From Trichostrongylus colubriformis (taxonomy: Eukaryota > Nematoda > Chromadorea > Rhabditida > Trichostrongylidae), in the NCBI GenBank assembly GCA_963978905.1, contig OZ022256.1, positions 38,984,001 to 39,048,000 on the forward strand: 64,000 bases of DNA, given 5' to 3'. Every line of letters starts with the position of its first letter. Position 1 is the first letter of the stretch. Below, in pieces: positions 10,601 to 22,600 of this stretch. A model generated the notes under the pieces. The model worked only from the letters and a program-made list of their open reading frames with translations. It was not told the DNA's origin and did no database searches. The translations under genes were made by a program, and so were the position numbers.

Positions 10601-13600
10601 GTTTTTGATAGCTTCCGATTTGTCTACCTCGTCGGCTGCAGGAATTCTATGAGATCCGAAGAGGTTTTCGTAAAAAAGTCTGGCCTGCATCTCCGATATG
10701 GGTATAATTGAGCCAAGGGGCTGAAAAATAACTAATATTGGGGTGGAGTTTATAACGGATAATGGGAGTGCGTTCACACTATCTATCTATGTATATGCGA
10801 TGTTCATCCCCGTACAGAAAACGCCCTCAACCTTCCCATTTCACCCTGTTGGAACGAAGTTATGACGGTGCGACGTTCCATTATTCCGGGGTGTAGGTTG
10901 GGACACACGGGTTTTGACCTTGGCCTGCGACTCTGTGACAGCCTATGGCCTTTAGCACTGTCTCATAGGTTATCGAACAACTTTTCATGTAAATCCTATC
11001 ATCTCTACAAATCTATTTCGCTGTATTCGTAAATGGGTGATGCTGCCACGACATACTACTTGGAAAAAAGGTGATTCTCCAACTTAAGAGAGAACCAAAA
11101 TAATGTTTTCCTATCTTTGAGAGAATACAATTAGTTGAAGTCAGTTGTCACTCCGTCAAAAATCTTTGGAGTAAACTGGCACACAGAAAAGGTCAAAGGG
11201 ATGGGCAAGGTCATCGCTTGACGTGGCCGGCCCTACTGACCGTGTGTCTCAACCGTCACCCATTGTTCCGTCGCCCAATGTCGAATATTCAGGAAACGTG
11301 AGCGGCACATAAATTCGTTATCTACTGCTTCTACGTATGAGGTCGCGACTCTACAGTCCATATCACGGCGCTAGGCAGGGGGTGGCCTACGGACTTGGGT
11401 GAGAGTGATAGCAGGATGAGAAGACGCAGAGTACGCTCGATACACAGCCAAGTCCGTAGGGCCTTGCCTGGCGCTGCGATATGGATTGTATGTATTAGGT
11501 TGTCCCAAAAGTCTTGTCATATTTTCCCAAAAAAAAAATAAGTAACTCTTGTTCTCTTCGAGGCAGGTCCAGGCGGTTCAGGAATATGGTAGAACGTTCC
11601 CTAAGCTTTCTAGGAAAATATATATTGTCCCACCAGATCCCGTGGAGAGAGCTACTATGGCCGTTGTCGATACCCACCCACTCGCGGTGTCATCTATTAT
11701 GAGCGGTCTTGTGGCACCAAAACGACGGAAGCTTGCCACTCCATCAGCGCTGCATCGGGCAAGGGATGTGTGAGCTACGTGACCGTGCGCCGCTGGTTCA
11801 TCAGCTTCAGCAACGGCGAGATTGACATGAAAGACAAACCACGCTTGGGACCGTGCTGGTTCTGGGACGAGGAAGGAATGCTTTTCCGCGAGGTGCTGGT
11901 ACAAGGCGAGACAGTCACCGCTACCGTATGCACCCACCAGCTCCAGCAGCTCGCCGTCGATGTTCGAGAAAAGTGCCGGAAAAGTCCGCGGTCACCCTTC
12001 TTCATGACGACGCCCGCTCCCATTTCGCTCCCATTTCGCGAAAGTACCCAGGCTAAGTTATAGGAGCTCGGCTGGGATGTGCTGCCTCACCCACCGCACT
12101 CTCCATACATTGCCCCTTCTGGCTATCACCTTACCCATCCTCTCGAATCCTTCCTGGCCAAGAGAAAATTCGTTGATTATGACTTGCTTGCGAAGGCGAT
12201 CGCTGACTTCTTCGACTCTCAGAACCCAGAGTTCTGGGAGAAGGGAATCAACGATTTTCCTAAGTGGCAGAGGGTTGCCTATAACAATGGTCAATACTTT
12301 GTTGCCTAATTATTATTTGTTGGACGAAAAAAAAATAAAAAGTGATGATCGAAAAAATATGACAAGACTTTTGGGACAACCTAATAGTTTGTTCTTTACA
12401 AGAGTTTACGTAAATATTCATGAAATAATAACCAAACAGATGTAGTCAGTAGATGACCCCACACTGACGCTCGCCTGGAGCCTAACTAGTTAGTTATTTT
12501 TGAATGGAATCGCTCAGAGGAAAGGATGCTGTCGCAAAAAAAGATCGACTCGAGATAGCTTCCAAAAATGAAGCCGTGTGTGGAAATGGAAAGCAGTAGA
12601 CCGCTGCTAGAAGCTTACTTGAATAAGCCCTATGACGGCCAATGTGTTATGGTCGGCAGTCTCCGTTGGATACATGTATTCGTAGAGATCAACTACGTTG
12701 TTGTCAACCGGTATCAGTTTCCCACACTCCACCATCGGGAAGTGAAATTTGAAACCGGTGGCAAGTATGACCTGAAATGAAGATTGAGTAGGGAGTTCGA
12801 GACACTGAGTTTCTCGCTGTCTTATCATCATACAATGCATTCAAAACGGATCAAAAGTTCTGCAGCATTCCTACCCTCAGAACAAATAATACTATAGCCC
12901 ATCTGTGCACCTGTCGAAAGGCGTCGTAGCTCTTGCGAATGTTCTTGTGAAGGATGGGACTGGAGATGGGATTGAAATCTCCTTTCTGTGCGAGTTCACT
13001 CGAGCGCAAAAGCAGCAAGAATGCACCAATACTCGTGATATCAGTGGGTGGTCTACCTCACACCTTCATGTACTTCACGTAACACTAGTGTCTGTTTTGG
13101 TTACGTTGAGTAAAACAAGTGGAGTAAAACAGAATCATTACCCATTATATAGAGCGGGAGTTTGGTGTCTTGGTTTGTTCGATTGTCTGTGGGCCCAATA
13201 CTCGGCATTACCTCAGAAACAAGCCAGCACAGCGGAGTCAAGCTTTTGTTAGGTGAGACATGGAACAGGTGACCGAAACGCATATATGGACTGCGTGGAA
13301 CACCGCCCATGGCGGGGGAGCGTACGCTTGAATACTCGGTCCATAGGCGGATATTACTATAGTTCGGTTCAAAAGAGTCCTTAACGTCTGGAGAAGTGGA
13401 AAAGATGAGTTGAAGGTGTTTGTAGCAGTGGAGGAGAGACGCCATCAGAGGGTGGAGCGTGCTCCAAGTACAGCTGTTCAAAACTCCGCTTCAGGGCGGC
13501 TCAGAAAACAGGAAAAATCAACGATGTCGAAGCCGTAGAAAACACCTTCAAAGCAATTGAAGACCCCCCTCCCCGCAACGGGATAGACATGCATTCAACC

Positions 13601-16600
13601 AGATCATGTGCACGTTAAAAAACATACATATACAGTTTCTCCAGAGAGAAGCCGGAAGCCCTGCAAAACTGAATTAGGCAGCCGGAGCGACAAGAATAAT
13701 GTGAATAATCGCAGTAGGCGAAACCTAGGATATGTTGAAGTATTCGTTTTCTCGAGGCTGGAAATAGCTCATGAAATGACATTGAGCAGGTACCCTCACA
13801 AAAGTTGTATTTCTACAGCATCACGCACCATCAATCGATGTTGATCGAATATCAGTCGTAGAGGTGATCAATTTACGAATGTAGAACCTCCTCGCTGTGC
13901 ATCGATGTCTATCGACATGCTTTTGCAATCAGCACCGTGTGCGGATCTACTGATGAGCGAGTGACGCAAATCACAAAATCTGCAGATAGCGCTCTGTTGT
14001 CACTCAACTACATCACGAAGTAAATGGAGTTCACATTGCTTACGCCGAATCCACTCATCACCAGCACCGTATGTGTGCGACGTAGATCGCTGTGCTCAAA
14101 TGGTTACTGTGAAGTACATGGATACGTGTCGAAAGGCTGTATGAAGACTGTCTGCCATCTGATTCGAGCATTTACATCTAATTCGGCCTGACACTGAAAA
14201 CTACACGATGTAGAGAGCAGGGTCGAGCCTCCGTCAAGGAAACCTCGGCATGGGGAGGGGTCGTATTTTGCTCGCTGGGATGGGAAGGGCTCGTGATCGT
14301 TTATTTATTTATTTATTTATTTATGCGTACATGAGACGCGCCAGAACATTAACAGAAAGGGTTGTCCACTCTAGCTAGTCAAGAGGACAGTAGAAAAAAC
14401 CCTACAACCCACTCGAAAGTATCTAAACCTAGGGTGAAAGGGAAACTACCATACATGCCGAAAAGCACAAAAAAACCATAATGAGTTACCAGGGCACAAA
14501 AGTAAATCTATCTTATCCTTTCGAGCCTGGAGTAAGCCGCGAGTGACACCTGAGTCATATACCTGCACCAGCTCGGCAGTGGTGCCCTCAGCTCCACTGA
14601 AGGGGTCATAAGAACCTGCCTGAACTTCGGAACACGAGTATATCGACCGCCCTCGTGGAACAGGCAGGTCAGGTAAACGCTAGGTACCTAGTCTAGCGAC
14701 TCGAAGAAAGAAAGGACACCAGTTTAGAAAAGGAAGGGTAACGTTCCTCAAAGAAATATCATATCCTAAATGTAGTCATTTGCGTATATGTTATCACTCA
14801 AAGCAAACTGCATAGAGGAATAGGGCAATCTTATGATAACGGGTGGATTTGTTCAGGTCACAGTCCTCTTGGCACTTGGCGAAGCTATTAAAAGCGACAC
14901 CAACAATTAAAACAAAACAATCAAAACAAACATAACGGAAAAAAAAGAGTAGCACAAACTACTCTCAAAAAAGTAGACATCACTAAGTAGTCACGATACA
15001 GCACTCTTGTTTACTAAGGAAATTTGAAGCCGCAGACGTCAGCTAAGGAGTGTGAGGGATTATATTTAGCGCTGGACCATCTGTGAAGTACATGGATATG
15101 TGTCGAAAGGCTGTATGAAGACTGTCTGCCATCTATTCAAGTATTTACATCTAATTCGGCCTGACACTGAAGACTACACGATGTAGAGAGCAGGATCGAG
15201 CCTCCGTCAAGGAAACCTCGGCATGGGGAGGGGTCGTATTTTGCTCGCTGGGATGGGAAGGGCTCGTGATCGTTGAGGTGAGCAGAGATCAACGGAATTT
15301 CTCAGGCTGAGCATCGAAAGTGAAAAGGGGAGATGTGATAGAATTGACTCAGTGGGTTCAAATCCATAACTGATATTTAATTTGTTTTCACGCGAAAACT
15401 CGAAGAAACGGAAAGCGACACCCCACAAATAGGCGTTTTGTTAGGTTCTTATTACTCTTCTTTTGTCAAGAGTTTGGCCTCAGTTTTTTTGACCGTAGGC
15501 TTTTAATTTCCTCAATGAATCGCATCAGCTGTGTAAAACCCACAGATGGAACCTGGAGATGAGGGAAGGGGGTCGCATGGAAGCTCTTTTTAGGGAGGAG
15601 GGTCGCAATTCTCGAATATTTTTCTCGGCGCCACTCTTGCCTCTGATAGAGATTCCAGTGGGATTGACTTCCTTGTTTCATTTTTTTTCTCTCACAAACG
15701 TATCAAATTCAAGAAAACCGAGGTGGAAACTGACTACATCAACATTTTCCACGACCGATCCGTCTTCGAAGGTTACGCTGTGCTCACCAAATTCACGTAT
15801 ATTAGGCTTCACGCGCACTATACCGCTCGCAATGTGACTCGGTAAATCGTCGTTTGTTGTAGGATGAGCACTGAAAGAAAAATATATGGCCTGAAATTCT
15901 TTACGTGATAACGGAAAGATATAGTGTAGTAGTAAACAGTAATAAGAGAAGGTGCGGAAAAAACGGCAAACTGACGAGCTCACCTGAAAACACGGTGCTT
16001 CGGTTTCAGACCGTAACGTTCGTGATCGAAACGTTTGTTCAAAGAGCTTTCAACGACACTGTTTACAATCCAGTCCGGTGTAAGACTGCGAATGAGCTCC
16101 AGATATCTCCTGAAATGTCAACAGTGTGAAGTTTTCTATGGATCAAAATTTGAATCCAAGGAACACTTTTCGGTGGAGTCGGTGCTACATACAACAAAAG
16201 CATTGCCGCGTTGAAAACGCTGTATTTCATGGAACCTGGTAACCTTTGTGTAAATATTACTGCTTTCTTTTTTTGAATGGACCCCTACGCCACTTCAGTT
16301 CTGAAACGAAGTGAAATGCTGATCAGGCCTGAAAAGAGCCAAGCCGAGAGGAAGAGTGGAGGTCTGGGTGAAGAACTACCTCGAACACAAAGAGAAAAAG
16401 TAAAAATACTACTTCAGTGATATTATTTCGTTTTTGAACAGCACGGAGGTTGGTAACAGACCTTTACTGGCTAACGTTTCGGCGAGTTCGCCTTCGTCGA
16501 AGCCTAAAAAACGGGGAAGAAGTCAGGACATGATTTATTCGAAAAATTATCTAGGACACACCCTACAAGAACTTCAATGCTACTTTAGGACACCACGGAA

Positions 16601-19600
16601 ACACCAGAGGAAAAACCCCGTACCTTTAGTAGATCCACGGGATCAACCGCTACAGGCCGAAGACCTCGGAGTGAATGAGTTCAGAGCCCGGTTGAAATGC
16701 AAGCCTTATTCAGGGCGCGAGTTAGACAGGCATTCACCTCTGCGGTTCATTTTTGGATCCCTGGCTCGGATCCAGATCGCGCCAAGGGATTTGTGAGCTG
16801 TTATTTGAGTTTTGCGCGCCATTATATCGACCGTGACCTTAAAGTCCTTTCCCCTGTGGCATTGTTCCCTGTGGCAACCTAAGGTGGTCGACACGCGTGA
16901 CCTAGCCTTGCCTTCCAAGTGTTCTTTAATGCGCACGTTGAGGGGTCTGCCCATCTCTTCTATGTACTCATCCGGCAAGAGATTCTGTAGGCCAACCCTA
17001 CAGTAGTACAGTTTCCTTCCTTTCCGGCAGGGCATATCACACAGTTGGAGGAGGTACAGCGGCGGTCATATAGACGGTTCCGAGCCAGGCATTTCTTTAG
17101 ATTGTTCGGAGGGACTGACACAATTCCAACTATGGTTTCTACCTCCTCCAACTACCTCCTCCAACTGTGTGATGTGCAATGTCGGAAAGGAAGGAAACTG
17201 TACTACTGTAAGGGTGGTTTACGGAATCTCCTGCCGGAAATGCGGGGATGGATACATAGGAGAGACGTGCAGACCTCAACGTGCGCATTAGGGAACACTT
17301 GGACGGCAAGGCTAGGTCACGCGTGTCGACCCCCTTAGGTTGCCACAGGGAACAATGCCACAGGGGGAGAGGACTTTGAGGTCACGGTCGATATACTGGT
17401 GCGCAAAACTCAAATAACAGCGCGCAAAACCCTTGACGCAATCTGGATCCGAGCCAGGGATCCAAAAAGAACCGCAGGGATGAATGCCTGTCCATTACGC
17501 GGGAACTGGCGCCCTATATAAGACTAGCGTTTCAACCGGGCTCTGAACTCATTCACTCCGAGGTCTTCGGCATGTAGCGGTTGATCCCGTGGATCTACTG
17601 AGATATGGCGTTTTTCCTCTGGTGTTTGCGTGGTGTCCTAAAATAGCATTGAAGTTCTTGTAGGGTGTGTCCTACATATTTTTTCGAATAAATCATGTCC
17701 TGACTTCCTGTAGGGTGTGTCCTACATATTTTTTTTCGATTAAATCCTGTCCTGACTTCTTGTAGGGTGTGTCCTACATATTTTTTCGAATAAATCATGT
17801 CCTGACTTCTTCCCGGTTTTTAGGCTCTAGCGAAGGCGAATTCGCCGAAACGTTGGCCAATAAAGATCTGTTACCAATCTCCGTGCTTTTCAAAAACGAA
17901 ATAGTATCACTGAAGCAATGCTGAGGTTCATAGAGAGCCGAACATGGCGTAAAAATACTACTCTTCTTTCATTTTTGAATGAGAATCATGAAGCATTTGG
18001 CGCTGGCCCTTTCGGAAGCGATCAGAATTACACTTCCTTTCAGAACTGAAGTGGTGTGAGGGTACATTCATTTCAAATGATAGGGTTTTCAGCATTCTGG
18101 ACCGGGCTACTACCGATGCAACGACCCGATAGGAAACTACGTAATACCTGTGCCGCCGAGGAACGTATTCATCTGGAAGTTGATCCACCCACACGAGTGA
18201 GTGCGTATCCAAACTTCTCTACCTGAGACTAATTTTTCGCTATTAATATAACAATCAATGGTCACAATTACCAAACTCCATCTAGAGATAATATCTGTCG
18301 GTATCCAATTCTCGTTCAAGTACAAGCTCTCAGGCCTGAAAAGAGCTAAGCCGAGAGGAAGAGTGGAGGTCCGGGCGGTGAACTACCTCGAACATGAATA
18401 GAAAAAATAAACCACCTCATTGTGTAAGGACACTGTCCAGTCATCCTGCAGCTCCTTTATCTTGAGGTTACGCAAGATCTAACTCTTCTGACCTGATGTA
18501 CCGCCAGATGGGTTGCTCGTATTTATATATTTATGTCCTGCCCATGAAAGATCAACTTTACAGTCTCCTAGTAATTACTTATGTAAAAATTACCAAATTT
18601 TCCGCAAAAATTGAGCACTTTCAAGTGGTTATCACACGCGATCCTTGTGTGGAAATTTTAATGTAATCTTCTACGAGCTCTACCGAGTGATGGAGGAACG
18701 CAGAGACATTGGATAGCTTGTTTCAATTCAGTGAACTTGGGTGAAATTGCTGGCTTTAATCAACGCGAGATATAAAAAACAGATATACCTGTTTAACATT
18801 ATGTCGGATGGTACGCCATAAGTTGACAATCGACTGAACACCCAAGCGCCTCTTCGAGTCGCCAAGTAAACCTTAACGACCATCATTAGAGAGGCGAATA
18901 GGACAGAGCTGCACCTTTCGAAAACTCCCTCTTCAAGCGATTTCATGACACTAATACAATTTTTTGGTAAAAAAAAACGACTCTCCGAATACTGCATAAG
19001 CGATCAATATCCTCTTTTCCATTATAGCAAAGCAGTGTTTGCAGATGGAAAGGTGGAGAGGAAGGGGAAACTTCTGTGTCGTTTTTGTGTTCATGATTGC
19101 CTACAAACACAAAGAACCACCTGCTTAGCGATTCGGCTGAGTTCAACGGTCAAATCCGCTCCTGAGTTGCCGGCGCCGACAATGACGACTACTTTATCCT
19201 CGTATCCTGAAGTAGCAGAACATCAGACGAAACAGATGCTTCGGTACTGACCGGAACTCGTACTTCCCGATTTGATGAGCCCGCGCCTGATTTCACTTTG
19301 AGAATGGAACTCGCTCACTTTGATTCGTATCCGAAAACTTATTAACTTTTTTAGGGAATGATACCGAGGACAGCATGATGAAGAAGTCGTATCGTTTCAC
19401 TGTTACTTCTGATCGAGTCTTTCAAAGGCAGATTTCAGGATTATTTGCTTGTTTCGGTTCGGTTCCCTATTCGTACGATAACCATGGAAAAACTCGTCCG
19501 AGCGTCCACTCTAAGCTGTCTTGTCCAACATAAAGACACCGGGAGGAGGGTAACTACACATTTTTTTTCTTATTCTTTCGCTTATTCTTCACTTGATTGT

Positions 19601-22600
19601 TTGATTTGTTTGTTGCTACGTGCTGTTTCACTTATTTCACATCGTCACCAATGAATGAAAAACACTCTACGAGAGAACAAAGGACATCTCTACAGCAGAC
19701 AATTCGGAATGTTAGTGTGTTGATGCGAATGTGATGCGACTGCACACCGCAGCGGCGCATTTCAATCCGGGTTTTTCCGCCGATTATCGCTTCTAACTTT
19801 GAATGTTTGTTACGGATTGATCACTTCCTTGCATCTTCCTCTTTCTTCGGACCTCTTCCGATTCAGGTGAGGGGGTGTATGTCGTTAGAACAGAAAAATT
19901 GCGAGGCGGCGGTGCTCCGCTACATTCGCGTACGAGTTCCCCGTTTCCGATTGGGGCAGCCTTTTGTTCCAATGTATGTGTAGCCGTTCATTCGTATCAC
20001 CTTTTTATGTCTTTTTTTCATATTCTAACCTTTCTATGTGCTGAGTAGTTGTGGAGGAGGGTCACCAGACTAAGCTTGGAGTCCGACGCTATTTTTACAT
20101 AGGTCTTTAGCCTAAGCCTTAATTTGAGAAAAGCTCTTTCCTTCCTAAAGTGAAGCTTAGGTAAAAATATACACTTGAGTGGGTGCACCAAATCAGTAAG
20201 TATAGTGTTCCGGCGGCTGCAGTAAGTCGGTATTGTACAAGTAAACCAGAGCGGCTCTGAAATATAGAGTATCTCGATAGGATTTAATTTGTACCATTTC
20301 AGGCTTGAGAAAGGCACTCGGCGTTGAAAAATTGCCTATAAGGCTCAAAACTCTCTTGCAACGATTTTTTGCAACCTATTTTGTAAAAGCCTTTTAAGTC
20401 TTTTGGAATAAAATTCTGCAAGTCTCAAATTGTTCAATGCACAATTAGATACACTTGAGTGTTCAAATACAGAGCATTTGTGGTTTTCAAGAAGTCCAAT
20501 GTGAACTGTGTCCGAGTGAAAAACTTCTACAATGGCGTGGTTTGTTGCACTGGATAATGAAGTTACGTAATTTAATGAGACTTTTTGTTGACGGCGTATG
20601 ACGACGACATCTTTTGGGGCAGATGATCGCTAAATAACTGTTTTTGCTCATCAGCAATGTAGTGTGGCCTGAAGTAATGGTTTTGATGGCGTCTGAACGG
20701 TAACAAAGACGTCATCGTTGGCCGACTGCTTACTTACCAAAGTCAATGCATTGGTCGAGAGCAATCACCTGCACCTATCAACACTCGCTACAGAGTACCG
20801 TGTATATTAGGTTTTTCCTCCATTCGCGTTTTCCTCTGTAGGAGCACTGTAGCTCTATTACAAATATGCTGCCCCAGCCCGGATTGGACAACTCGTGCGC
20901 GATTGTCGCACGCCGACGCGGCCGCACGATTTTTCTGTTCTAACGACATACACTCCATCTTAAGGTGCACAGCGGTCTCCTGTCTACTGTTTTTGGAGAG
21001 TTATCTGATTCACCCCACTCTGTGTCCTTTAGCACGTCCTCAGCCTTTATTCATTTATTCAGTTTTGTGTGCCAGAAGAACTGGAAAAACGACTAACAAA
21101 ACAACAAGTTTGGTCAGGAATTACCGACTCCCGTTTTTTTTGCGCAGTTCAAGCAGTAGTAGTATAAAAAGTTAACGCAGCTTCTAGTCTTTCAACCAAC
21201 GGAGAATAGTATTCAATAAAAAAAATTAGCACTATTCTCGATGGGGAGCAGGTCTCCCTTTAGAACCAGACGCAAGCGCGAGACGAATTCAAGTCTTGTA
21301 CCTGAGCCAGTGCAATGGTGTCCCCATGCCACCTCAGGGAGTCACAGAAGTTTGTCTGGATTCCGAAACACCGCATACCGACAGCCGTTGTGTAACAGAC
21401 AGACCAGATAAAAGCCGGACGCCTAGACTCGTAGACGTCAGGAGCGAAGTGAATGTTCAGAGTGGGAATGAGGAGAACCCCTCAGTCGGTAGGTACAGTA
21501 GCGGTCAAAAGTTTGGAAATTTGTGAATTTTCAACTTACCTCCATAAAGAAACTACCATGTTGTCTCAAATTTACAGAATAGGCATAAAATTAAGTAGAA
21601 AACGCGATGTGTAACGTCGTTCTTAAAAAGTGGAAATTTCAAGTGTGAAAATGCTAATTATCTCAAAAAGGGCACATCAGAAGTTTGGAAACTTCTCAAT
21701 AACATCATTATTGATAGTTTAAGGTTGAATCATGGCACAAAACCTCATTTTCAGATGGGATCTGGTAAGCAAGTAGACTGGTTGTGCAGGAGGCGATTGT
21801 TCGGGCCATTCAATCTGGAATGCCCGAGAACCTTCTTGCACAGCAGTATCACCTCGCTAAAAGCACGATCACCGAGGTTTTCAGACGCTACCAAAGGCAA
21901 GGAGGTGTGAGGAAAACTTATCGTTCACGAAGACCTTGTGAGACGACACCAGGGAACAACACATCCATCGTAAGGGCCTCGCATGCTGGCCCGCGCGCTT
22001 CGTCAAATGACATTCTCAAGCTAGTGACAAATTTTTTGGGCCCTTCTATCAGCCAAAGTACTGTTCAGAGTCGTCTGAGAACTGGAGGATTATTTGTAAG
22101 AGTTCCCAGCAGAAAGTCACTAGTAAGCTCAAAGAATAGGAAGGCGCGACTAAGTTCCGCCCGTCAGCACCTTGCCTTGACCAGAGAAGAGTGGGGAAAG
22201 GTTTTGTTCAGCGACGAATCGAAGTTCTGCTGCTTTGGCAGCGATGGTTTGAAGAACGTAAGAACGTGAGACGTTCTGTGAACAGAAGAAATCATTGCAG
22301 GTACCTGGTACCAAGAGTGAAACAAGGTGGAGCTGATGTGATGGTATGGAAATGTATTGGTCTATGTGAATTTAGCCCACTTTTCCGTATCCAAAGGAAT
22401 ATGGACTCGTTCGCGTACAAGGGTATCCTGAAGAGAACCGTACTTCTTTTTGCTCGTCAAGGAATGCCGAGGGGATGGATTTTTCAGCATGACAATAATC
22501 CGAAGCATGCCTCCCGCCTCGTGACCGACTTTCTGAGATCGAAGAAAATTACTGCCATGAAGTGTCAGGTGTCAGTGCCAAGCCAAAGGCCGGACCTCAA

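Larger units (their letters stand above)
2590..10780. repeat. Segmental duplication, FMO-A side
   Basis: Discontinuous similarity to 49780..55740 in the same order and orientation, covering FMO exons 11-15, their introns and several kb of 3' flank. Examples: 2590..2910 with 49780..50120, 3080..3165 with 50970..51060, 6830..6920 with 51080..51170, 7320..7580 with 51510..52570. The stretch 3170..6820 has no counterpart and carries the foldback, satellite and MITE listed here. Confidence 0.8.
16409..17918. mobile_element. Palindromic Penelope-like element remnant
   Basis: Arms 16409..17052 and 17152..17918 are inverted repeats around a spacer of about 100 bp. Each arm carries, outward from the centre, the GIY-YIG endonuclease end of a Penelope ORF, then non-coding LTR sequence with a hammerhead-like fold. 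It lies in FMO-A intron 7. Such tail-to-tail arrangements are known for Penelope elements. An 80-bp direct repeat (16320..16405, 18332..18410) occurs on both sides but does not abut the palindrome. Confidence 0.75.

Noticed and set aside
15678..15737. Extension of FMO-A exon 9 to the end of its open frame
   Set aside because: The residues after ...NVD do not fit FMOs, while splicing to exon 10 restores the ATGF block in phase.
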